NCBI RefSeq assembly: GCF_014839805.1
Contig: NC_051142.1
Coordinates: 4,154,001 to 4,218,000, forward strand
Direction of reading: 5' to 3'
DNA from: Manduca sexta
Taxonomy: Eukaryota > Arthropoda > Insecta > Lepidoptera > Sphingidae
Length of the DNA stretch: 64,000 nt
Numbering within the stretch: the first letter of the stretch is position 1; each line of letters opens with the position of its first letter. The notes below the pieces were generated by a model. That model searched no databases, was not told the origin of the DNA, and saw only the letters and a list, made by a program, of their open reading frames with translations. Both the position numbers and the translations under genes were made by a program. Below, piece after piece: positions 35,331 to 46,322 of this stretch.

Positions 35331-37128
35331 TCACAATGTATCTCAGGCTTTAGCATTATATGTACTACCCTAACAAACGTTTAACACAAAGGAACCATAC
35401 TTTCTGTCCATATCCCCAACCCACGCAGGAATGGTGCAAAACGATTTTTCACACTTATTACAAAACCTAAAAATCCATTTATCTACTGATAACAAATAAT
35501 AAAAATCGTTTTTACCGCTATGATTCCACTGACAAACGGCACCCAATATTTGTACTTTCTGAACAAACATGTCATAGCTGTTGAGTTACACGATAAACAT
35601 TCACTATTATCGCAGACACGCTACCGCAAACACTACAGGCAAATGAAAATACTTCATGGGGAGAAGTGTGTACGCCTATTAAAGTGATTTAATATGGCGA
35701 CATGAGGGGATTAGGAAAACGATGCGAGCGTTTTTTGAATTCGAAATTGTGTAAATGCTCTCGCTCGGCAGATGGTACACCGCCAATAGACGTTAAAATA
35801 CTATTTTGTACTTTATTTTTTAAAGCACTGAGTGATTATTCAATATACTCTAATTATGAAGAATAGATTAATGAAAGTAATAAATTAAAATTCGATAGGT
35901 AATGTATGTGGAAGAAATACCTAAGATACGTATATTGGTACGTTTCCATCTGAAATTATAGCAATAAAACAAATTGCTACAACGATATCCAAATAATAAA
36001 TGTAATCCTAAGACATTATTAAATCATTATTCATATAACTTCTAGCTTAGTATTAGGTATACACTGACATATACATTGTTATATAGGTTTCCGACTCCAT
36101 TCCTTTCAGTCGTCGGGAAAATGTCAAAAAGTGCGTATCTACAACAAAATATTACCTGACCATGTATGATTAAGTATAATTTTCTCCTCAAATTGATTAT
36201 GTTACTAAGACCGTCATCGCACGCAATAGGTCAGCTTATCCATTACCAAACGTATTTAGTATCAAATATGCTTTCATTATAGGTACCATTTCAACTCACA
36301 ACCTTTCTGAACTCAATCCTGATGAAACAAAGCTGAAATATAATATTATAAAGAAACAAGTCCCTGATTATGAATTCAATTTAAAATAAGTGTCCTTCTT
36401 TTCGAAATGAGTTTGCATTTTTTACAAAAGTACCTCGCGAGAAAACATTGTAACAAGTTTTATTAAGATCTCAACAGAAATTAAATATGCATAGTTCTTA
36501 CGTTGCAAAGTAATTATTGTTTTAATTATTATTCTCGACTATTGTGAAAAGATAGATTTTATAATATTTTTCCCTGCATATTTCATTATATTATTTTTAT
36601 ATGTGCATAATTCTTTATTCTGCTTTATATTAACCGAGTAAATGGACTGCGATGCTTCAGCAATGGCTGGAATAAAATTGCAAATATTCTCAACATGATA
36701 TTCTTTCGCATATTTCTTTCCTTTATTATGGAATAATTAATATTCTTTAAGCTTTATAGGTGTAACGGATAGCGTATATAATATTTTCAACGATAATTTA
36801 TAGTTAAATTACTCGAGAGTTCCACAAAGAAAATTGGTACAATAATGTCCTTTGAAACTAGAACCCAGCCAAAAAAATGGTCTAACTTTTATTCCACCTA
36901 AGAATTTATATCTGTAGACCCTTCGTCCACGCGTAAGCCGATTCAATTTTTTACGAAGATTACATTTTCACTACTTTTCTGATGTAAGTAAGCTCCGTGA
37001 TTAGAATAACAACACATTTCTTTGGAATATTTATGTGGCGGCTTGGCGCGAATTTCCTTGGGATTACATTAATTGGACAGATTTACTATATTAGTTTTAA
37101 TTCTTTTTATTTTTAATTCTTAAATGCG
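35331..37128. other. 1.8 kb AT-rich DNA, nothing seen
   Basis: No gene or recognised repeat. Confidence 0.5.
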
Positions 37129-37338
37129 GGTGGTAGGATATTCGCAACGAGCGACCACCGTACACAAAGCGAAAACCCGCCATACTGGCCCACACAGGAG
37201 TGTCGCATTCAGTAATCAGCCTATACGGTTTTGAACAGGCCGGCATAATTGGTTCGAGTGGCGAGAGATAATCAGCTCTTGCCAATAAATACCTACTCTA
37301 TATTGACGCCACTTCACTTGCCATCAAGTGTAAAGAAG
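37129..37338 (+). mobile_element. family C repeat, long copy
   Basis: Runs from GGTGGTAGGATATTCGCAAC through GCGACCACCGTACACAAAGC, ACAGGCCGGCATAATTGG and CACTTGCCATCAAGTG. Divergent toward the 3' end, where the A-rich tail is gone. Confidence 0.65.
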
Positions 37339-39189
37339 ACGCTTTTCAGTTACCAAATAATAAAAACACATTATAATAGCTCCTGTCATACGGTATTTTA
37401 GGAACTTTTGTAGCGGGAAAGGCATTTCACGTATGAAGCGTGCACCAATTCGTAATGTATAGAGGTAAAGAGATTATTCGTTTATTTAAAAGTGCTATAA
37501 TCTGGTACTAAACCCCAATGCAGAAAATTTTACTTATAGAAAACTACATTATTCCCAAACACTACTTTTCATTCCCGAAAAAGACTATTATCTCGGAAAC
37601 TGCTGCAGATCTAAAATATATTATATATACCTTTATTAATACTGATTCATAGAAATCAATACAAGCTTTAAGAATATTAAAAGCAATGATGATAAACTTA
37701 ATGTATAAAAATACGTGAAGAGATAACGTTGCATCGCTTTATAAGCATAATGAGCGCCGGAAAAGTGTGATATGTACAATAATTTAAGTTTATTTATTTA
37801 TTATTAATTCCTATACAGGAGTGCAGAGAAAATAAATCTATGTACAATTTGAATTACAAATATATTAAGTTCGACGGTCAAATTTCGACTACTGGACTAT
37901 CACCAGTTCTTATATGCGGTAAACAAATTTGCCATTATACATAATTTAGTTTAAACTTTACGGACGTACATTAAATAAGATATAAAATTTTACAAATTTC
38001 GAAAAAAATAACATTATTACAATAAAATATTATTTAACAGTATATATTACTAGCAAAGCTAATATGTCAACCTCAACATTTTCCGAACTTTTGTTTTGAA
38101 TTTATTCACTTATTAACCATTCTATTAGAATACAATCATCATCTAAAATTACTGGTTATCTTTGCACCAACCTCACAGGCCTGTATCGCAATTATGCAAA
38201 GAATATTTCCACATATTATGTAAAGAATATAACCCATCCATTTTACGATACCACGATAAAAAACACTACTACTCAAAAATATTTCAAATCACCAATATGT
38301 TTCAATTTTAAAATACATCACTGTCTACATGAACGAATATACAAACAAGCTTTACATTTCAAAATACCAGGCATGAGGCAACAGGTCGCCTGTCAGCCAT
38401 CGAACGGTACAAAGCATTTTTGACAGTAACCCGAGTCGCGTACTCGTTTTATTATCATTCCGACGCTGAGTGGATTAGGGTGATTTATGTAGCCAACTGT
38501 AGCTATTTGTAGCTAGATACAGGTAGAGCTCAAAGGTCGCCTTGCCTATAACGGGCTGAATACAACGCATACCGATGAGCAAAGCGCTTCCATGTTTAAT
38601 GGATTTACAGCGTGTTTATAAAACAATATTAACGCCTTTAAAATATTAAACGTGTACTCTTAATTGAATCTTGTGGTTGAAGGTTTAATGTAGTGTTTAC
38701 GTATACAGGAGTTTCCTTTTATGTACAAAGTTTATCAGCTACCTTTGAGTTATAACATATATAAAATGGAAATTGATTTCTGAGAGCTTCGCGGAACTCC
38801 TATTTACAGTCGTACATTTACTTGGAATTGGATTTAATAATTCTGTCGTAGATAAAATATTATATATTTTTATATACTGTTGAATTATGTTGTAGTTTGA
38901 GTTCTTTTTGTACTAAATTGCTCTGAAATAGAAGAAACCGGACATCATCAATTCCCCATTTTTTTTCGAATATTAAAAGTCGGATTTAATGAAAATTTAT
39001 AAAACTCTTACATTGATTTACGTAATTAGAAACTATAAACCATAATTTCCATGTTTCCCTAAATTATTTGTCAACTTTTGGTTTTCTTTTTAATAAGCAT
39101 AATTCTCAATATTGACCAATTACATGAACAGAATTAATTTTTTAAACTTTAATTATCAATATCAATAGTCACTTTGCAGTATCATAGTC
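37339..39189. other. 1.9 kb AT-rich DNA; one more GC-rich patch
   Basis: 38370-38560 is richer in GC and CpG than its flanks and contains several candidate factor-binding words (CAGGT, AAAGGTCG), so it could be an enhancer. No exon is supported. Confidence 0.35.
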
Positions 39190-39202
39190 CAAACCACTTA
39201 AT

Positions 39203-39417
39203 AATATAAAATAATAATAATATCAGCCCTTTATTATATACTGTCCCACCATTGGGTACAGGCCTCCTCTACTACTGAGAGGGATTAGGCCTTAGTCCAC
39301 CTCGCTAGTCTAGTGCGGATTGGTAGACCTTACACACCCTCGAAATTTCTATAGAGAGCTTTTCCTCACGATGTTTTCTAAAACCGCTAAAGCAAGCGAT
39401 AATTTACAAAAAATACA
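39203..39417 (-). mobile_element. SINE family A, 5'-truncated insertion with target duplication
   Basis: Minus-strand copy retaining the 3' two-thirds; the polymerase III promoter is absent. A perfect 13-bp target duplication CAAACCACTTAAT flanks it (39190-39202 and 39418-39430). So the truncation happened at insertion, the pattern produced by LINE-driven target-primed reverse transcription. Confidence 0.92.
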
Positions 39418-39796
39418 CAAACCACTTAATCATTTAAAATTAATTTCAATTTACTTACCGCTCATTAATAAGGGACTATACCAAAGAGACTTCACTATTC
39501 TATAGAGATTATTAGTCAGTTATACATGAGTCCATCATAATCCCTGGGCCAGGACAAATTAAATTATGACCTCGTGACCCTTCTCATAAGGGCTAACTGA
39601 GCGCTCCCGACGTAAGCACGTTTCACTCAATGCGACGAAATTATTATTTTAATCACGAAGACAAAACACTTAAGCTAATAAACTGCTTGAAATAATTACC
39701 ATAATCTTGTAGCAATTTTGGAAGTTAAATCATCGACAGCCAATTATAACACGAGCCAAGAAGAATGAGGAAAAACAAATATAAAAATAACCTAAG

Positions 39797-39927
39797 AATT
39801 CGACGCAATATCGAAGGTATCTAAACTCTGCCCACCCGCACTAGGCCAGCTCGGTAGATTAAGGCCTAACATCTAAGAGGTTGTAGAGATCCATGCCTTG
39901 CAGAGGGTTACTATTATTATAATTATT
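39797..39927 (+). mobile_element. SINE family A, old 3' fragment
   Basis: CCGCACTAGGCCAGCTCGGT, TTAAGGCCTAACATC, then an ATT-rich tail. Heavily diverged, lying just upstream of a younger full copy of the same family. Confidence 0.65.
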
Positions 39928-39979
39928 CGTTACCAATTTTTCTTGAGTATTAAAATTTAAGAAAACTAACCATTTATAA

Positions 39980-40311
39980 GAGAGCGGCGATAGCCTAGTT
40001 GGGTGTGGAACGGACTGCCGAGACGAATGTCCACAGGTTCAAATCCCAAGGGCACACACCTCTGACTTTTCTAAAAAATCATGTGTGTATTCTTTGTGAA
40101 TTTATCGTTCGCTTTAACGGTGAAGGAAAACATCGTGAGGAAACCTGCACATCCGAGAAGTTCTCTATAGGAATTTCGAAAGTGTGTGAAGTCTACCAAC
40201 CCGCACTAGGCCAGCGTGGTGGACTAAGGCCTAATCCCTCTCAGTAGTAGAGGAGGCCCGTGCTCGGCAGTGGGCAAGTATATAATATAGGGCTGATATT
40301 ATTATTATTAT
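39980..40311 (+). mobile_element. SINE family A, full-length young copy
   Basis: Box A TAGCCTAGTTGG and box B GGTTCAAATCC intact; complete body; (ATT)n tail. A perfect 13-bp target duplication TAACCATTTATAA at 39967-39979 and 40312-40324. Very close in sequence to 17214-17549. Confidence 0.93.
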
Positions 40312-40324
40312 TAACCATTTATAA

Positions 40325-40748
40325 AACAGTTTGTTGCACGATTATATCACACTCGTACGTACTTTGTATTAAACATTCAAACCCTTTCACATCGATAGGT
40401 TTAAATAGTCCTCAGTCTGTATAATTGGGTGCGCGGTGACCGGAGCCCGTACATTCTGTACCTTGTGATTTGCGACAGTGGTGTACTTTTGTTAGCGACC
40501 CCTGTCTAAGGCTTTGTTACCTATCCATTTACATTTGCAACCTTTGGTATGTACGCCATTAGAATTAATTGGCTAGTAGATCTTCCTTATCCTTAACGGA
40601 GTCTGAAGTCATTATGTTGTAAATGTTACTGCGAAATGGATTTTACTTAAATAATCGGTATTGGATTTTGAATCTTATTAGTATTGCTCTTTTTTATCTC
40701 TGTTGTGTATCGTTTTGAAGATCATTGTAGCCAGTATTACAATTGGAC
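40325..40748. other. unique DNA, no gene seen
   Basis: 40420-40560 is less AT-rich and may be an unassigned repeat. Nothing else. Confidence 0.4.
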
Positions 40749-40950
40749 ATAATAATAATAATAAATCAGTTTATTGTCTTATTACACAAGTGATAACATA
40801 CATATTCTTACACTTATACTATAATAAAGACAAAAGGATGCGGCTCAGCTTGTGCTGACCGGGACAGTATATCCGAGCAGCGCTGGTTTTCAGCCTCTCC
40901 TAACTTCCTAGGATGTTATACGGAAAGTGTATAGCGTTGGCCTTCCAAGT
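40749..40950 (-). mobile_element. non-LTR retrotransposon 3' end (likely)
   Basis: Read on the minus strand, a GC-richer segment (GCTCGGATATACTGTCCCGG) leads into AATAAACTGATTTATTATTA, a simple-repeat 3' tail of the kind LINEs carry. No coding part remains that I can assign, so the clade is unknown. Confidence 0.45.
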
Positions 40951-41088
40951 GACAAATAACATTTTATGTTTAAGTAAATTAAACTATGTGAAAAAAAAAC
41001 AATATATAATGACTAAAAATTAAATAAAAAGCAATAATTACTTTAATAAGAACGGATCTCTAGTTTGTGCGTGTGTGTTTGTGTATTA

Positions 41089-41091
<3 letters not shown>

Positions 41092-41145
<54 letters not shown>

Positions 41146-41154
41146 TGTGTGTGT
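41092..41154. repeat. GT dinucleotide microsatellite
   Basis: About 31 GT units with one interruption (GAGT near 41143), preceded by a looser GT-rich stretch from about 41065. Confidence 0.95.
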
Positions 41155-41160
41155 TAATAA

Positions 41161-41222
41161 GACTTAACATCTCAGGATCGCGAGTGCAGTGGAATATCAA
41201 AGGATACTTTGTAATTCAAGTT
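41161..41222 (-). mobile_element. SINE-like family D internal fragment
   Basis: GACTTAACATCTCAGGATCG, then GCAGTGGAATATCAAAGGAT and TTTGTAATTCAAG, is the reverse complement of about 43248-43332 in the longer family D copy. Confidence 0.7.
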
Positions 41223-41252
41223 GTTCCACGTCACGGGACCGAACACACATAG

Positions 41253-41321
41253 CGATAACTGGGTGCTTTGGTTGCACCTCTGCCTGTCCTTTAGAGAATA
41301 AGGCGTGAATGTGTGTATATA
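41253..41321 (+). mobile_element. SINE family B 3' end fragment
   Basis: TTTGGTTGCACCTCTGCCTG, then AATAAGGCGTGAATGTGTGT, equals the family B terminus. It sits directly after the family D fragment, so the two may be parts of one composite or nested insertions. Confidence 0.6.
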
Positions 41322-43171
41322 TATTATTCATCCCAGAAATTACACAGTAATACATTTACACTGAGAAAGATTTTTATGCGGGCACATCCTTAATAATCGT
41401 AATAAATATTATATCTCACACAAATTAATGCATAATTTTAGACCTATGTGCAAATAAATCGTTGTTCCATCTATCTAGAATAAAATTTAAGTATAGACGC
41501 CCGTGTCAAAGTTATCCGTTTGTAAACTAACTTTAATGACATAAACTGCAATCAGTGAATCAGTTTGCATCGGATGAGTTAGATTCGCTTCAAACTTTCC
41601 GCTTGTTGTTGACTTAACAGAAGTACAATTATTTGTGCTAGCTTTACATAGAGATATAAAATTGTTATTTTATTTACTGACTGCATTTTATTGCACCGTG
41701 TCATGTGATTTTTCAAATTACACAAACGAAATTGTGATAATTAATTTTAACAAAATTAATTATAAGCGATAATAATTATCATAATTTTGAATAGAGTTTT
41801 TAAATTAAAGGTTTCCGTTATTAACTCCCTTAATTTCAATACTAAGAATATCTAATCATATTAAAGTGGTATACGCCCCTGAGTTCTATTCAAAATGGTA
41901 CTCTGTGGAAATGTACCTTCATGAAACCATCATCGATTCAGACGCAACCGCAAACACAACGACATAGAGAAATAACCAAATGTTAATATAACGTAGAATA
42001 TCGAATGTCTGAAAGCCCCTTTGAGAGCTATACGAATTAGACGAGCATACACAATCCTCATATTCGAAGAGCGATCTCTACGAGCAGCTAATTTTCAACA
42101 AATAACTTATAACTCGTTTACTAACATTGCACGAGACTCAGCATTGCGACTTACAAAGCTTAAGCTGCATATTAGACCCCCACGGCCCTCAGCACGGCAG
42201 ACGCGCGTCCCAGGGGAGTGCGGGGGACACGGGGGGAGAGGAGAGCTCGAATCCAGGCAACAGGTGCCCGGAGCGTTGCCAAGCACCCGGCCAGCTAAAA
42301 ACGTTATTCACAAACTCCTCGTTTATTGACGTTTTCATTCGCTTTCCCAGTCAGACGAATGAAACATAACAAGCAATGGATACTAAACCATTTTTATTAA
42401 CGATACTTTTAATCAAGCATGGCGCTTGTAATAAAAGTCATTAAATGAGCTGTAAATTAACAAATAAAGTATTCATTATAGTAGTGCGCGATTTTCATAA
42501 TGTAAGTATTCATATTTTTTCCCATTTGTTTTGTTATCATGACTATTTAATTAACCGTGAAGATGTCTACTTAATATAATTTATTTCAAATCCGCACGCC
42601 ATAAATTTCACGGTTTATTTTAAAATTACGGTTATTATTTTAAGAACGGCCGACGGTTTAACGAAACCTTTATAAAATAAAGCTTTAAGATGTTTGATAG
42701 CAGCGGTGTGGTTAAAATAATGTTATTTTATTTTGTAGAAAATTCTCGCTTTTCAAAAGACTCCAAAGGAAGTATTCGTCGTAATTTTTTTACGTTTGTT
42801 CAGTGATATTTTTTGCGCCGTGGTTCGATTGAAACGATTCCTTTTTTGCTTTTAATATAGTTCCGGAATGGTCCCATTCAATTCATTGGTAAACTATGTG
42901 TATTGTGTTTTAGTAATTTTGTATTAACCCGCATATAAGGTTTTTTGTTTTTTTTGAGAGTAGTGAGTTTTGGGGTGGGCTTTTTTATGTCTTAGTTTGT
43001 GTTCGCGGTACTTAGGTTAGAATTGGTCATGCTTCGTCGTAATAAGTTCTTATGAATCATTATTAGCCTAGCTATAGCTTTCCTGGACTTTCTATGACCA
43101 CCCAACAATCACGTTATTTTATTGTATTATAGAGTCTATAACAATAATATTTATATATTTTTTATTGTTTA
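41322..43171. other. 1.8 kb AT-rich DNA with a sharp GC-rich island
   Basis: The only structure is the GC-rich segment at about 42155-42300, described separately. Confidence 0.5.
42155..42294 (-). other. candidate internal exon in a GC-rich island
   Basis: About 140 bases of very high GC content embedded in AT-rich DNA. On the minus strand the island is bounded by a consensus acceptor (AACGTTTTTAG before 42294) and a perfect consensus donor (TTT|GTAAGT; GT at 42153-42154). One frame, starting two bases in, is open for all 46 codons and ends in phase 0. It is rich in Cys, Pro, Gly and Ser (for example LICSLSF at its end). Two plus-strand frames are also open, as GC-rich DNA has few stops. No family recognised. 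The phase fits the exon-like segment at 30536-30616. Confidence 0.35.
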
Positions 43172-43465
43172 AAATGACGAGACGAGCTTGCCGTTCGCCT
43201 AATGGTAAGCGATACGACCGCCCATAAACAATAGAAACACCATCCAACACCTTGAATTACAAAGTATTGTTTGGTATTCCACTGCGCTCGCCATCCTAAG
43301 ACATGAGATGTTAAGTCCTTTTATTTCAAGTAGTTACACTGGCTGCAATGTCCCTCAAACCGAAACACAACAGTAACTACACACTGCTGCTTGGCGGCAG
43401 AAATAGACTTGGTGGTAGTACCTGCCCAGGCGGACTCTCACATATGAGAGACCAACCAGTAATAT
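43172..43465 (+). mobile_element. SINE-like repeat family D, long copy
   Basis: Begins GACGAGACGAGCTTGCCGTT, then GCCTAATGGTAAGCGATACG, and ends with CTGCTTGGCGGCAGAAATAG, TGGTGGTAGTACCTGCCCAG and GAGACCAACCAGTAAT. These blocks are those of an abundant butterfly and moth repeat (SINE or short LINE derivative) that I recognise by its 3' half. The strand is set by that remembered order. Confidence 0.75.
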
Positions 43466-43643
43466 AGTTATATTCATAATTCCCAGGTATGAAAATCAAT
43501 ATGCACCACATATATAATCAGCCTGACTATTCAATAGCCGCATAGCCGCATACGACCCAACTAGTCCAATTCAGAATTATCAGAGATGCTAAATGTATAG
43601 CGTAGCTAAACTACGGGATTATATCAGATTACACTTCACCAAA

Positions 43644-44025
43644 CGGTACAATTATGTATGTGAAAAGGCGAACAGTTGCGTAATATATTTATGTATTACA
43701 TTGTACTATAGTACGTATATAGGTTATTAGTAGAGTATTAGAACAATTAATTTGGCAATTAAATTGCAATATACACATTTTTAAATACAATATAATGAAA
43801 TTTATGTCGTAACGCTGTTGAAGGCCCTGTTACACGGTACAATTATGTATGTGAAAAGGCGAACAGTTGCATAATATATTTATGTATTACATTGTACTAT
43901 AGTACGTATATAGGTTATTAGAAGAATATTACAACAATTAATTTGGAAATTAAATTGCAATATACATATTTTTAAATACAATATAATGAAATTTATGTCG
44001 TAACGCTGTTGAAAGCCCTGTTACA
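43644..44025. repeat. two tandem copies of a 191-bp unit
   Basis: 43644-43834 and 43835-44025 are nearly identical, each from CGGTACAATTATGTATGTGA to GTTGAA-GCCCTGTTACA, differing at about ten positions. No coding sense. Confidence 0.95.
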
Positions 44026-44096
44026 CGTAAACTGTAACTATAAACAAAAAATAAACTCTTAAGAGATAAAACAGATAATTTTTGGTTGTCTGCGCC

Positions 44097-44161
44097 CCAA
44101 GTAGCGGAGGCCCGTGCCCAGCAGTGGGGCAGTATATGATTCAGGGTGATATTGTTATTAT
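44097..44161 (+). mobile_element. SINE family A, 3' terminal fragment
   Basis: GGAGGCCCGTGCCCAGCAGT, then GGGGCAGTATATGATTCAGG and an ATT-like tail. Only about 65 bp remain. Confidence 0.75.
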
Positions 44162-45623
44162 GTATGACCTATCGTATATGAACTAATATATTACAACAAT
44201 ACAGCGTCCAGCGCTTGACGAAACCATTGCTTTAAAATAAACAAATTTTCCGCGTAAATAAGACAGATAGTAAATATCCTGTAATATTAACAAGCGTAGC
44301 AAAATTATTCTGCTAAGAATACAAAATTTCCTAATAGGATTACGTCTACCATAGTTTAGGTAAAATAACACGACCCTGGTTTATTTAATATGTGAATGAA
44401 GTGAAAAGAAGTGTCACCTACAACGCTGGCGGTCGTTGGCTGAAGCGAATTAGACGTAAGTAAAGTACTGTTGCACGAGCTAGCGCGACAGCCGCTGGTA
44501 GGGTTATCACGTGCTCACAATATAGGGTGGATTTTTGTGACTTGGCAGTAAGGTCAACTAGCTTAACTGTAGCTACAAGGAAACTTTTATCAAAGACTGT
44601 CCACATTTTAGAAGAATAGGGTGGATTTTAGTTCCAAGGTAGTAAAGGCAGCAGCCTTCATTGTAGGTATAAAAAACTCATCGGAGACTATCTAACATTT
44701 TTGAAGATATTAAGATCTGCATTCACAAATTTTGAAAATTTTGCTGTTAGCAAGAAAATTGTCAATTTATGCAAAAACTTGTTTTGATGCCAATCGATCC
44801 GCTTGCTTGTAAGAATGAAAGTACTCCGCAATATCATACCGGATTTGAATATATAGGTATTTATTAGTTACCTATTCATTGAGAATGGACAATTAAGATA
44901 GGAGTGTAAGCTAAAGGGTTTATTAAACACTTATTTTACTTACTGGCGGGCGCAGCTGCCTTATAATACATATGTATATCAACTAAGTACCTATAATATG
45001 CTAAATTCGTCACTCACACATACTTTTGAGCAACCGCAATTATAAATACAAAATTATACATATCCCTACAAGTTCTTCAAGATGAGATATTGGTAAAACC
45101 TTTCTAATACATTTTATAAGTAAGGCAACAACTCTAATTTGCTTGATCTCTTGATATATCTTGAAAAAGGTAAATGTTTAAATCCAAAAAAAAAAAATTC
45201 TAAATCCAATCATTTCATTCTAATTTTGAATATTGTTTATCGAATCATACTAAAAATATATAAGACGCTCTAAAAATAACCGACGAACTAACTTTTTAAA
45301 ATATACTACCACTAAACCAGTCTCTAAGTACACCCACTCGTATTAAGAAAATAATAAAGTTACCTGATGGGATAGCCGTTGTTCTCCTGTCTAAGGACTT
45401 GATTTATTACTCAACTTTGAGTTCGCATCTTAATGTCAGAAGTAATTTGAAGGTTCATTACAAAAGTAGTTACTCACACGCGCGGAAATAATTTATTGGA
45501 CGAAATATTGCCATAACTTAAAACTTGTTTTATAATTATAAAGTGCTAATAGTAATTATATCGCGTAATATTTTAGATTGACGACGTTCAGTAATGTTAT
45601 TAATTTTATAAATTCATTTATAA
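44162..45623. other. 1.5 kb DNA with a short tandem duplication
   Basis: Besides the 94-bp duplication at 44524-44711, no gene is supported. The minus-strand open frame at 44418-44606 overlaps the duplication. Confidence 0.45.
44524..44711. repeat. diverged tandem pair of a ~94-bp unit
   Basis: AGGGTGGATTTTTGTGACTT at 44524 recurs as AGGGTGGATTTTAGTTCCAA at 44618, and the two units then align through GGCAGTAAGG/GGTAGTAAAGG and CCACATTTTAGAAGAAT/TAACATTTTTGAAGATA. Far more diverged than the 191-bp pair nearby. Confidence 0.7.
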
Positions 45624-45792
45624 TAATATCAGCCTTGTATTATATACTGTCTCACTGCTGGGCACGGGCCTCCTCTACTACTGACAGGGATTAGGTATTA
45701 GTCCACCACGCTAGCCTAGTGCGGATTGGTAGACTTCACACACCTTCTCAGATGTGCAGGTTTCCTCAGGATGTTTTCCTTCACCGTTCACT
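45624..45792 (-). mobile_element. SINE family A, 5'-truncated insertion
   Basis: Minus-strand copy: tail TAATAATATCAGCC and body GGCCTCCTCTACTACTGACA, ending at the GGTGAAGGAAAACATC block. A 14-bp target duplication with one mismatch, AAATTCATTTATAA at 45610-45623 and AAATTCATTCATAA at 45793-45806, marks truncation at insertion. Confidence 0.88.
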
Positions 45793-45941
45793 AAATTCAT
45801 TCATAAATGTTAACACCCTGAACTTATTAGCCTATTACTTTACTCATTAGATGTCCTTTCTTATATTCGAGTTTCATATATCACGTCATGATGTTAAACA
45901 TACAACTTAGGATACTAAAATACATTTAATACTATTATATG

Positions 45942-46322
45942 CTGCCTCAGTGGCGTAGTCATATTAGGTAGCGACTGCAGTGCTGAGGTCTCTGTTTCGA
46001 TCTCCGGGTCGATCAGTGATATTAGGTTATTCTAATGAGTAATTAACCCTGAATATGGAATTTATGGCCGAAATAGTCATAGACTCACCCCCGTCACATA
46101 ATGGGACAGAATAATATATAAATTTGTATGCTCTGGTCTCCTATAATTGAAGAGGCACGTCACATTACTTTTTGTAAAAATGCCACGACATTGTTTTTAT
46201 TATATCCGTGTATCCTTCGTTGGAGGTCCTTAAATAAGTAAATAAAATAAATATGGCGGAACGTGGGTACACCAGTTCCATCTCTACCTATCTCTTCAGG
46301 GGCACAAGGCGTGTATGTGTAC
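45942..46322 (+). mobile_element. SINE family B, split by a LINE-tail insertion
   Basis: The tRNA-like head TGCCTCAGTGGCGTAGTC and a weak box B (GTTTCGATCTCC) start it; the body reaches GTCACATAATGGGACAGAAT; after a foreign segment it resumes at ATATGGCGGAACGTGGGTAC and ends CAAGGCGTGTATGTG. Old copy with many substitutions. Confidence 0.75.
46117..46250 (+). mobile_element. LINE 3' tail fragment inside SINE B
   Basis: About 134 bp ending TCCTTAAATAAGTAAATAAA, an AAAT-type microsatellite tail typical of LINE 3' ends. It separates the two parts of the family B copy. Its source family is not identified. Confidence 0.5.

Noticed and set aside
42021..42369. Two plus-strand frames through the GC-rich island
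   Set aside because: GC-rich DNA lacks stops in several frames; splice signals favour the minus strand, and no protein family was recognised in either.
44418..44606. 62-codon minus-strand frame with a protein-like middle
   Set aside because: Overlaps the 94-bp tandem duplication and has no splice or homology support.
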